64,000 bases of DNA. It comes from Porphyromonadaceae bacterium UBA7048. Its GTDB lineage: Bacteria; Bacteroidota; Bacteroidia; Bacteroidales; Muribaculaceae. Of the stretch, positions 1-7,233 are shown piece after piece. The position numbers were made by a program, and so were the translations under genes. The notes under the pieces were generated by a model, which worked only from the letters and a program-made list of their open reading frames with translations, was not told the origin of the DNA and did not search any database. The stretch lies in assembly GCA_002493945.1 (NCBI GenBank), contig DLAL01000082.1:1-64000 (forward strand), read 5' to 3'. Every line of letters begins with the position of its first letter. Positions within the stretch are counted from its first letter, which is position 1.

Positions 1-51
1 AACGCGTCTGCTGAACAGTTACCCAATAGTCGATTATTCACTAAAAAGTAT

Positions 52-59
52 TAACTTTG
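52..59 (+). promoter_or_regulatory. Bacteroidota-type -7 box ahead of structured RNA
   Basis: TAACTTTG matches the Bacteroidota sigma-factor -7 consensus TAnnTTTG. A transcript would start near position 65-66, directly before the rod-shaped RNA. No convincing TTTG -33 element is visible. Confidence 0.6.
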
Positions 60-65
60 TATCGA

Positions 66-292
66 CGAATCAATAAACGTATTAGAGTATGGTTTAAGAA
101 CTGATAATGACATATTAAAGAAGTGTTTGCTTCTTACAAGTAGCTTTCAAAAATCGCCAATTTATTTGAAGTATACCTACATTGTAATAAGTGAATGCTT
201 GCACCTTCTCGGTGTAGGCTTCCCTTGTTTGTAGGTATAAGGTGTTTGGCGATACCTTGAAAGCTGAAACAAGATTGCCTGCACCTCTTTTT
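66..292 (+). ncRNA. Candidate rod-shaped structured RNA (6S-like shape)
   Basis: Four nested helices can be read directly: 142-150 with 257-265 (9 bp), 153-160 with 246-253 (8 bp), 172-181 with 230-239 (10 bp), and 197-205 with 211-219 (9 bp including G-U pairs, loop 206-210). Small internal loops separate them, giving one long interrupted hairpin. A -7 box lies just upstream at 52-59 and a U-run (CTCTTTTTATG) ends it near 286-292. The size (about 225 nt) and the rod shape with internal bulges resemble 6S RNA, but I cannot confirm the family. It could instead be a long structured 5' leader of the gene at 323. Confidence 0.6.
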
Positions 293-322
293 ATGCGCTA
301 TAATTAAGAAAAGTAAAGAACT

Positions 323-1048
323 ATGTGGTTAATGATATTAATAACATTAATTGTATTGATTATCGGCAAATTTGTCTATGACAATATATGTCTTACTTCA
401 ACCATGAAAAGGGTAGGAGGGATGACTGTTAAATATGCAGAGTTAGTTAATGCTTGCTTGGGTTGTAGTGAAGCTAGAATTCTGCAGGAAACGCCGACAT
501 TTATATCAATTGGAGGGAAATATAGGAAGCATAACCTCACTTTAGATTATGCTTTTTGGATTCAGCATACATTTAATAATAAGCTGATAATTAAATGTGT
601 TTTAAAAGGATTTAATATGTCTCAAAGAGTATATAGACAGTGGCAGTTCCCTCAGCGACTTTCTCAGTTAATAATGATTGAATCTATGCAGTCTATCTTT
701 AACGAGTTTAAGCCAGCACCCCTTACATCAGATGATTCAAAAGAAGAGTTGTGGCTTTGTCATAGATATAAAGATTTAATTAGTAGATTGAAAATGGATG
801 ATGCTAATAATAGTACTCTATATACTATCACAGTAGTGCATAATTGTATAGATTGTTATGAATTTTACTTGAACATGAAGATTGGTCGCTATAAATACAC
901 TATTACAAGGAATTTAGGTAAACTAAATGTTTTGTTGGAATCCACAACCTTCATAAATGGATGCTGGGAGTTCCCTCTAAATATGAATCAATCAGCTATG
1001 GCTGATAAAATTGAAGCTGATATAAATGCAATGGTAATGAAATTATGA
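323..1048 (+). CDS. Hypothetical protein with N-terminal membrane anchor
   Basis: I do not recognise this 241-residue protein. Residues 1-20 are strongly hydrophobic and form a membrane anchor or uncleaved signal; the rest is mixed polar and aromatic sequence with several cysteines and no known motif. It starts with ATG about 30 nt after the U-run of the upstream RNA, and its stop overlaps the start of the next gene (ATGA), so the two are probably translationally coupled. Base composition is clearly AT-richer than in genes from 3 kb onwards, which suggests recent acquisition. Confidence 0.6.
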   Translation: MWLMILITLIVLIIGKFVYDNICLTSTMKRVGGMTVKYAELVNACLGCSEARILQETPTFISIGGKYRKHNLTLDYAFWIQHTFNNKLIIKCVLKGFNMSQRVYRQWQFPQRLSQLIMIESMQSIFNEFKPAPLTSDDSKEELWLCHRYKDLISRLKMDDANNSTLYTITVVHNCIDCYEFYLNMKIGRYKYTITRNLGKLNVLLESTTFINGCWEFPLNMNQSAMADKIEADINAMVMKL

Positions 1049-1281
1049 TAGAGTATTTTAAAGAAACCCTTAAGGGTTTAGCAGTGATGTTGTTATGTTG
1101 GGTGTTATTTATCTTATATATGCATTTTACTCAGCTATGTGATGAAGACAGCAAAAGAGGTGAATTAGCTAGAAAAATAAGTAAATTTGCAAGTGGAGTG
1201 TTCTTTACATATCTAGCTGTCTCCTCCATTGCAGGTCTGATTATTGGTATAATATTTTTGTTTGTAAAAGTTATTTTGTAG
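1045..1281 (+). CDS. Small two-helix membrane protein, unknown
   Basis: This 78-residue protein has two predicted membrane segments, about residues 12-30 and 51-77, joined by a charged stretch containing DEDSKRGELARK. It overlaps the previous gene by 4 bp (ATGA). No family is recognised. Coupling to the membrane-anchored protein upstream suggests the two act together at the inner membrane, but no function can be assigned. Confidence 0.55.
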   Translation: MIEYFKETLKGLAVMLLCWVLFILYMHFTQLCDEDSKRGELARKISKFASGVFFTYLAVSSIAGLIIGIIFLFVKVIL

Positions 1282-1335
1282 CATCTTAAAAATTGTGGTT
1301 TAATTCGAAGTTATTTAATTATATTCAAAATTTAA

Positions 1336-1887
1336 ATGAAAAAGTACTTTCAATGTAAGGTGGAGTTGCATTACAATACTAAGTCAAAAGCAGTCCCGCT
1401 TGAAGTAATTATTGAAGCTGAAACCGAAAGTGAAGCTCATGATAGAGTCATGGCTTATTATCATGATATAATTCTTCACCCTAAAAAGACTGTCTATGTC
1501 TACAATAAAGAGCAGGAGAACTATCTACCTGTCGAATGTGATGCTGAGGAAAATGACAGCAGAGTCATCTCCGTGGATATATTATCTGTCAAGCTGTCAA
1601 ACATCTGTTGCTTCTGGGGCAACCCGAAAGGAAGAATTTACATTATTAAAGTAAGTATTGATTTTATATCTGTAAAGTCGATGCAGCAGATAGCTATTGG
1701 TGCGAATAGTTTCAAGGAAGTCTGCGCTGTACTTTCCGAGTCCTTTGAAGATTCGAGAAATATTGCACAGCAGTTAGTTATAGAGGAGCACTTGAAATGC
1801 ATTACAGATTATGACTATGAGCACTTCTCTTATGATGTCACGAGCTTGCAGCGTAGCAAAATAGGATTTATCTCTATTGATGATTGA
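1336..1887 (+). CDS. Hypothetical protein
   Basis: This 183-residue protein has no signal peptide or membrane segment and is probably cytoplasmic. It starts with ATG 54 nt after the preceding gene. No motif is recognised. It shares the AT-rich codon use of its neighbours and lies 10 nt upstream of the next gene, so it likely belongs to the same transcription unit. Confidence 0.55.
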   Translation: MKKYFQCKVELHYNTKSKAVPLEVIIEAETESEAHDRVMAYYHDIILHPKKTVYVYNKEQENYLPVECDAEENDSRVISVDILSVKLSNICCFWGNPKGRIYIIKVSIDFISVKSMQQIAIGANSFKEVCAVLSESFEDSRNIAQQLVIEEHLKCITDYDYEHFSYDVTSLQRSKIGFISIDD

Positions 1888-1897
1888 TTTATAGCGA

Positions 1898-2578
1898 ATG
1901 GAAAAGTCAATTAAGATAGATAGTGCTATGCTTGCTAAAGCATCTGAACTATATTCTTTCATATTCTCCATAGATGAGGAATATAAAAATCCGGCTCAAG
2001 GAGGTGAAAGAAGAGATCTGATAGATGGGATATTTGCAATACTTAATGGAATAAAGCCTCTCAGCTACGCCAAATATTTCTATGACATTGTTCATGAAGC
2101 ATTCACCGGTTATTATTCCACCATAGTTTTATCTACTGACTTTCCTGTTGAGAAATATCTCGATGCCACAGTTGATGATATATCTTATGGAATATGCTCT
2201 GTAAATGGTCTAATGACGTTTGAGAGAGTCTGGCAAGTTTATCTTTTTACTACTGTGTATCGTCTGTTTCGTGGAGCATGTTGGTATTATGCAAATCCGA
2301 TATTCTCACAAGATGCTCTGAACGAGGTCCGTATAGTCGATGAATCTCTTGAAGGAGGTGATGCCACCGACAGATTGAATGCATACCATCTTTCACCTGT
2401 TATGAGAGTGGACTCGGAGAGGGATACTTGTCAGATAGAGTGTTTTTGGTGGTTCCCGGCAGAAGGTCTAAAGAGAGAGGTCGTCAAATATAAACTGTAT
2501 CCATATAGAATAAGGCGCCTCTCAGTCTCTTCGGAGATTATTCTGCCGCAGAATCCTGCGGAGGAGCATCAGGTATAA
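1898..2578 (+). CDS. Hypothetical protein
   Basis: This 226-residue soluble protein is rich in aromatic residues (many Tyr, Phe and Trp) and has no signal peptide. I recognise no domain. It is the last gene of the AT-rich same-strand cluster that starts at 323; after it comes almost 400 bp of AT-rich intergenic DNA and then the GC-rich core. An effector/immunity or phage-derived role is possible, but nothing in the sequence shows it. Confidence 0.55.
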   Translation: MEKSIKIDSAMLAKASELYSFIFSIDEEYKNPAQGGERRDLIDGIFAILNGIKPLSYAKYFYDIVHEAFTGYYSTIVLSTDFPVEKYLDATVDDISYGICSVNGLMTFERVWQVYLFTTVYRLFRGACWYYANPIFSQDALNEVRIVDESLEGGDATDRLNAYHLSPVMRVDSERDTCQIECFWWFPAEGLKREVVKYKLYPYRIRRLSVSSEIILPQNPAEEHQV

Positions 2579-2975
2579 AAAACAAGAACCATCCTCACGG
2601 ACAGCCCTTGCCTTCTTACACATAGTACTTAATGTTAGATTTATATGTCTATTCCAGATTTGTTTAATATGAAAAAGCATTTATCAATGCTCGTCGTATC
2701 ATTTCCACTGCAAAGGTACTTCAAACCTCTGAATTGACCAAATGTTGCCCTACAAGCATTTCTGAGGCCGATTTTAACGATTTAAAGTAAATCTAAACAG
2801 TAGATAGAAAATTGAAAACTGATATACGGGCATATCTCTTCTTTTTTCAATTTACATAAAATTTATGTAAAAAGCATAAAAGTGTTAAATATTAATAAAC
2901 GAAAAATCTGCCGTAGCGTTATGTTATAAAACATATTTTTACCGCAGGTTTTTACTCTTTCATTGTGGCAGATTG
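2579..2975. other. AT-rich intergenic region with orphan promoter and palindrome
   Basis: No gene is visible. On the minus strand, 2718-2711 reads TACCTTTG, a -7 box pointing left toward the 3' end of the 1898-2578 gene. At 2851-2871 there is a perfect 9-bp inverted repeat (TTTACATAA, 3-nt centre, TTATGTAAA) that could be an operator. The region marks the boundary between AT-rich accessory DNA and the GC-rich core. Confidence 0.45.
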
Positions 2976-4127
2976 TCAGTCAAATTTCTTGTTCAGCTGA
3001 GTCTGCTTCTCAATGGCCAGTTTAAGTTTTTCAGCATCTGTGGCTCCCGGGAAGGTACTTTTGTCGGGTATCCGCAGTTTTGTGCCGTTGCTGAGCCGGT
3101 TCGGGTTGCGTATCACGTCGGTGTTGGCTTCGTAGATGTACACCCAGAAGGGGGCGTTGCCATAGTGCTTGCGTGCCATCTGAGCCATGAAGTAGCCGGG
3201 CTTGATGGTGTCGTAGACTTCCTGCTTTTTTGCGTCGGCTGCCGGAGCTGAGGGGGGCTCGGTCTTCGTCTGTGCGGCAGTCTCGGTAGGACGGGTTTCT
3301 TCTGACTGTGGCTCGGTCTGTCCGGGAGCCGCTGCGGCCGAAGCCTCTTCCACCTCGATTTCCTCCACTACGGTGGCGACGGAGTCTGCTGCCGCCGCTT
3401 CCTCTTCGTCGTCGCCAAAGGTGGGAATGGGCTGCACGACTACGGCTGCGAAGTAAGCCACGGCCGCTACGGCTATCACGCCGAGTGCGCCGTAGATGAT
3501 CCAGCGCAGGGTTTTCGGGCGTTCCGATTCCTCTTCCTCATAATACTCGTCGTCGGCTTCGTCTTCTACGGGTTCGGGTTGGGAGACGGCTGCCTCTTCA
3601 GGCTCTTTCTCGGCCTCTTCGGGCCACTGCGGACGGCGCGGCTGAGGAGCGGACACCGGAGCGGCTGCAGGAGCCTGTGTGACGGTGACCTCTTCCTGAC
3701 GGATGTCTTCTTCCCGGGTCTCCTCTTCCTGAATTTCTTCTTCCTCCACGATGGCGACAGGCTCCTGTACGCGTACGGGTTCGGACAGGATTTCTTCAGC
3801 AGGAGCCGGCGACGGGGTGTCGAGTCCGCTGAAGTCCACACCTTCGGCGAGTTCGACGGGTTCGAATACGGCGAAGGGGGCGTTTATCTCGTCGGCGAGA
3901 GTCTTGTCGGGGATGAAGGATATGCCCGAGTCGGGAGCAAAGGCGTCGTCAGTGCTGTGGCGGCGGAAGGTGCCGATGCCGTCGATGGTCACGTCCTCGC
4001 CCTTGGCAAGGGTCTCCTCGATGAGCGCGAAGAACGAGCGCAGATACAGGCGCGACGTGTTTGTGTCGGTCCCGGCTACCTTGGCGAGCCGGGTGATGAG
4101 CTGTGAGAATGTTACGGTGTTATTCAT
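2976..4127 (-). CDS. HU-family DNA-binding protein fused to TM and LysM-like domain
   Basis: This 383-residue protein joins an N-terminal HU/IHF-type DNA-binding fold (about 1-95, with the HU-like GxGTF motif) to a long Glu/Pro/Ala-rich linker. A single membrane helix follows at about 207-230 (WIIYGALGVIAVAAVAYF), then a second acidic linker and a LysM-like domain at about 302-360 (TIKPGYFMAQMARKHYG...NPNRLSNGTKLRIP). The topology predicts a cytoplasmic DNA-binding head and a periplasmic peptidoglycan-binding tail. Its start overlaps the stop of the upstream HU gene by 8 bp. Such HU-LysM proteins are known in Bacteroidota; a nucleoid-to-envelope tether is inference. Confidence 0.8.
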   Translation of the reverse strand: MNNTVTFSQLITRLAKVAGTDTNTSRLYLRSFFALIEETLAKGEDVTIDGIGTFRRHSTDDAFAPDSGISFIPDKTLADEINAPFAVFEPVELAEGVDFSGLDTPSPAPAEEILSEPVRVQEPVAIVEEEEIQEEETREEDIRQEEVTVTQAPAAAPVSAPQPRRPQWPEEAEKEPEEAAVSQPEPVEDEADDEYYEEEESERPKTLRWIIYGALGVIAVAAVAYFAAVVVQPIPTFGDDEEEAAAADSVATVVEEIEVEEASAAAAPGQTEPQSEETRPTETAAQTKTEPPSAPAADAKKQEVYDTIKPGYFMAQMARKHYGNAPFWVYIYEANTDVIRNPNRLSNGTKLRIPDKSTFPGATDAEKLKLAIEKQTQLNKKFD

Positions 4128-4398
4128 TTCTCAGTCGTTTGGTGAGCATGGCTCCGGGATGAAATTCCACGTTGATTTCGGGCGGCACGAGCATGCGCTT
4201 GCCTGTTGAGAGGTCGGTGATGACTTCCTCCTCGTGTTTCACGGGTACGAAAGTGCCGAAGCGCGGTATGGCCACGCTGTCGAGGTCGGCGCAGCTTTCG
4301 CGTATAATCCGTGCGAGACCTTCGGTCAGCGCGTCGGCGTCGTCGGCGCTGCGGTCGGTCAGGCGGCAGAGCTGTTTGCGGAAAGTTCTATAATCCAT
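4120..4398 (-). CDS. HU-family DNA-binding protein
   Basis: This 92-residue protein has the size of HU/IHF subunits and the family's helical N-terminus followed by the beta-arm region (IPRFGTFVPVKHEEE). It probably binds and bends DNA. It overlaps umuC by 11 bp upstream and the HU-LysM gene by 8 bp downstream, so all are likely co-translated. Pairing as a heterodimer with the HU domain of the downstream fusion is an attractive inference. Confidence 0.8.
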   Translation of the reverse strand: MDYRTFRKQLCRLTDRSADDADALTEGLARIIRESCADLDSVAIPRFGTFVPVKHEEEVITDLSTGKRMLVPPEINVEFHPGAMLTKRLRNE

Positions 4399-5674
4399 GA
4401 TTGCTTACTTGTATTATGTCGGTGAGCCGTGTGGAGTAGTCGGGCGAGCGGTGCTCGCACCTCACGCAGCTCTCCAGAGGCATGTATGATGCTATATGCA
4501 CGTTGTCGTGGCTGAGCGACGATGCGTTGATTCGGTCTACCGCGGCCATGAGCCGACGACGGCGCTCGCGGTCGGCGCCGTCGGTGAAGAGCGAGGGCTG
4601 CATGCGCCGGTCGTCGCAGAGGTCGGATATCACGATGCCGGCGCGCTTGTAGCCGTAACCGTCCCTGAAGATGGCCTGCAGCGCTTCCTGCGCCGCGGCG
4701 GCTATGAGCATGGTGTCGTTGGTCGGCTCGGGCAGGGGGCGGTAGGCGCTGTTGCAGTACTGCGGCAGGTCGGGGCGGTGTGAGTTGGTGTGGATGAATA
4801 CGCTCAGGCCGGCGGCCGCGGCGTGCCGCTCGCGCATGCGGCGTGTGATGATGGTGGCGAATAGGGATATGGCGTCTGCGAGCTGCTTGCGGTCGGTGAT
4901 GTTCGCGGCGAACGACCGTGTGCAGCATATCTGCTTCTGCGGCGGCCCGTCGGCTCCGTCGATGGTTTCGGCGTCGATGCACGGGATGCCGTTGAGTTCC
5001 TCCCACGTGCGCATGCCGCATACGTTGAGTATCTTCCCGATGTCCTCGCGGCTGCGGTCGGCCAGGTCGATGGCGCGCGTTATGCCGTAGGCTGCCAGCC
5101 GCCTGACGAGCTTGCGTCCGATGCCCCACACGTCGCCTGCCGGGGTCAGCTCCAGCGCGCGCCGGCGCCGCGTCTCGTTGTCGATGGCGCATACGCAGCG
5201 GTACGCCGGATACTTCTTGGCGAAGCGTGCGGCCACCTTCGCCAGCGTGCGCGTGGGTCCGATGCCGAGCGAAGTGGGGATGCCCGTGTCGCGCCGTACG
5301 CGCCGCACTATCTCGCGGCCTGCCTCTACGGCGTCGTCGGCTGTCCAGCGGTCGAAGTCGATGAAGCACTCGTCCACAGAGAATATCTCGATGTCGCCGG
5401 CTATCGACGCTATGGTGGCCATGACGCGGCTCGAAAGGTCGCCGTACAGGCGGTGGTTGCCCGAGAGGACGCGGACTCCGTGTCGGTCGCAGAGTTCCTT
5501 GATCTGATAGTACGGGTCGCCGCGGCGCAGGCCCAGGGCCTTGGCTTCGTTCGAGAGTGCGCACACGCATCCGTCGTTGTTGGTCAGCACGAGCACGGGG
5601 ACGCCGCGCAGACGCGGATCGAACACGCGTTCGCACGACACGAAGAAGTTGTTGCAGTCGATAAGCCCGTACAT
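4388..5674 (-). CDS. umuC: Y-family DNA polymerase V catalytic subunit UmuC
   Basis: This 428-residue protein is a translesion DNA polymerase. The N-terminal palm carries the metal-binding acidic residues Asp6 (MYGLIDCNNFF) and Asp101-Glu102 (FSVDECFIDF). A helix-hairpin-helix/thumb region follows, with the little-finger domain at the C-terminus, and the length matches UmuC. It lies 23 bp after umuD and overlaps the downstream HU gene. Error-prone bypass of DNA lesions with UmuD' as partner is the family role. Induction by DNA damage is expected, but no LexA box was recognised upstream. Confidence 0.92.
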   Translation of the reverse strand: MYGLIDCNNFFVSCERVFDPRLRGVPVLVLTNNDGCVCALSNEAKALGLRRGDPYYQIKELCDRHGVRVLSGNHRLYGDLSSRVMATIASIAGDIEIFSVDECFIDFDRWTADDAVEAGREIVRRVRRDTGIPTSLGIGPTRTLAKVAARFAKKYPAYRCVCAIDNETRRRRALELTPAGDVWGIGRKLVRRLAAYGITRAIDLADRSREDIGKILNVCGMRTWEELNGIPCIDAETIDGADGPPQKQICCTRSFAANITDRKQLADAISLFATIITRRMRERHAAAAGLSVFIHTNSHRPDLPQYCNSAYRPLPEPTNDTMLIAAAAQEALQAIFRDGYGYKRAGIVISDLCDDRRMQPSLFTDGADRERRRRLMAAVDRINASSLSHDNVHIASYMPLESCVRCEHRSPDYSTRLTDIIQVSNHGL

Positions 5675-5697
5675 CGCGTATCAGTGGGGTAGAGCGG

Positions 5698-6168
5698 TCA
5701 GCGGGGTGTCCGCAGTGGGCGTCCGGGACGGGGGCGCCGGTTGTTCTTGATGGTGTGCGTCACCACGCCCCACACCTCGAAGCTGTGGTCGGGTGTGACC
5801 AGTATAGGGTCGAAGGATTCGTTCGACGGGACGAGCCACACGCGTCCGGGCATCAGGCGGATGCGCTTGAGGGTGAATTCGCCGTCGAGGCAGCAGACCG
5901 TCAGGTCGCCGTCGGCGGGCTCTATTGAGCGGTCGATGACCAGTATGTCGCCCGGGTCGATGCCTTCGTCTATCATCGAGTCGCCGCTGACGCGTCCGTA
6001 GAAGGTCGATGCCGGATGGCGGACTATCTCGCGGTTAAGGTCGATGGTCTCGGTGATATAGTCCTGCGCCGGCGTCGGGAATCCGGCCTGAATTCCGCCG
6101 TCGGCGTAAGGCAGTTCGATATGGCTCGAAAGGTCGGGCGCGAATATGTCGATGGTGATTTCTGTCAA
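5698..6168 (-). CDS. umuD: LexA/UmuD-like S24 self-cleaving protein
   Basis: This 156-residue protein has the UmuD/S24 peptidase layout: a short N-terminal arm with a predicted Ala28-Gly29 autocleavage site, catalytic Ser64 in the SGDSM motif, and general-base Lys101 in the FTLKR motif. It has no LexA DNA-binding domain, consistent with UmuD. The best start is TTG at 6168, giving MTEITIDIF; no in-frame ATG lies suitably upstream. It heads the umuD-umuC-HU-HU/LysM operon. RecA-stimulated cleavage would activate polymerase V. Confidence 0.9.
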   Translation of the reverse strand: MTEITIDIFAPDLSSHIELPYADGGIQAGFPTPAQDYITETIDLNREIVRHPASTFYGRVSGDSMIDEGIDPGDILVIDRSIEPADGDLTVCCLDGEFTLKRIRLMPGRVWLVPSNESFDPILVTPDHSFEVWGVVTHTIKNNRRPRPGRPLRTPR

Positions 6169-6225
6169 ATCTCGGGAGATGAGGGTAGGGGATATTATAG
6201 CGGAATGTTGAGTGGGGAGGAGGAG

Positions 6226-7233
6226 TCAGTCGAGCAGGCTTTCGGCTATGTTGTAGCGCGGACGGCGCTTCACCTCGACGAAAATCTTGCCTATGTATTC
6301 GCCTATGATGCCCAGCGATATGAGCACCACGCTGCCGAGGAACCACAGCGACAGCATGATCGACGACCAGCCTGATATGGCGTAGCCGCGGAAGTGCGAC
6401 ACCAGCACCCATACCGACACGGCCACATCCACCAGCAGAAGAAGCAGACCGAGCATGAAGATGAGGCGCATAGGCTTGGCCGTGAACGATGTGATGCCGT
6501 CGATCGACACCGACAGCAGCTTGCCCAGGGAGTACTTCGTCGTGCCTGTGGTGCGTGCCGAGCGGTCGTAGCGCACGATGGCGCTCCTGAGCCCTATGTA
6601 GGGCATGATGCCGCGCAGATATAGGTTGCACTCGCCGAACTCGGCCAGTATGTCGAGCGATGTGCGGTCCATCAGCCTGAACTCCGAGTGGTCGTAGACG
6701 ATGTCGAGTCCCATGCTGCGCTGGAGCCGGTAGAAGGCGCGCGCCGAGTTGCGCTTGAACCACGAGTCGGTCTCGCGCGATGCGCGTACGCCGTAGACTA
6801 TGTCGGCGCCTTCGCGGAACCGCCGCACCATCTCCACCACGGCCTCGGGGGAGTCCTGGAGGTCGGCGTCGATGCTTATGGCGGCGTCGCACATTGAGCG
6901 CACCGTCATGAGGCCGGCGAATATGGCGTTGTACTGTCCGCGGTTGTGGGCCAGAGATATGCCGCGCACGTCAGTCCTCGATGCGTGGAGCGCCCTGATG
7001 ACGTCCCATGTGCGGTCGCGGCTGCCGTCGTCCACCAGGAGGATGAAACTGCGGTCTGACGCTATTCCTTCGCCGGTCATGCGCTCGAGCACGCCTCCGA
7101 GGACGTCGCAGCACTGCTGCAGCCCTTCCTCCTCGTTGTAGCACGGCACGACAAGGGCAATCACGGGCCGCTCGCGGTCCATGACTGCCTTGGTCGTCGT
7201 TTGTGGCTGAAGCCTGCTGTCGGACTTGTCCAT
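6226..7233 (-). CDS. Family 2 glycosyltransferase (DPM1/GtrB-like)
   Basis: The N-terminal GT-A domain contains VVPCYNEEEG (about 29-37), LVDDGSRDRT (66-75) and the DAD metal/nucleotide motif at 122-124 (IDADLQDSP). Two membrane helices lie near the C-terminus. This is the architecture of polyprenyl-phosphate mannosyl/glucosyl transferases such as GtrB and ArnC-type enzymes, which move sugar from a nucleotide donor to a lipid carrier on the inner membrane. The ATG at 7233 sits in TTGATGG and overlaps the proS stop by one base, so it is translationally coupled to proS. The exact sugar is unknown. Confidence 0.85.
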   Translation of the reverse strand: MDKSDSRLQPQTTTKAVMDRERPVIALVVPCYNEEEGLQQCCDVLGGVLERMTGEGIASDRSFILLVDDGSRDRTWDVIRALHASRTDVRGISLAHNRGQYNAIFAGLMTVRSMCDAAISIDADLQDSPEAVVEMVRRFREGADIVYGVRASRETDSWFKRNSARAFYRLQRSMGLDIVYDHSEFRLMDRTSLDILAEFGECNLYLRGIMPYIGLRSAIVRYDRSARTTGTTKYSLGKLLSVSIDGITSFTAKPMRLIFMLGLLLLLVDVAVSVWVLVSHFRGYAISGWSSIMLSLWFLGSVVLISLGIIGEYIGKIFVEVKRRPRYNIAESLLD

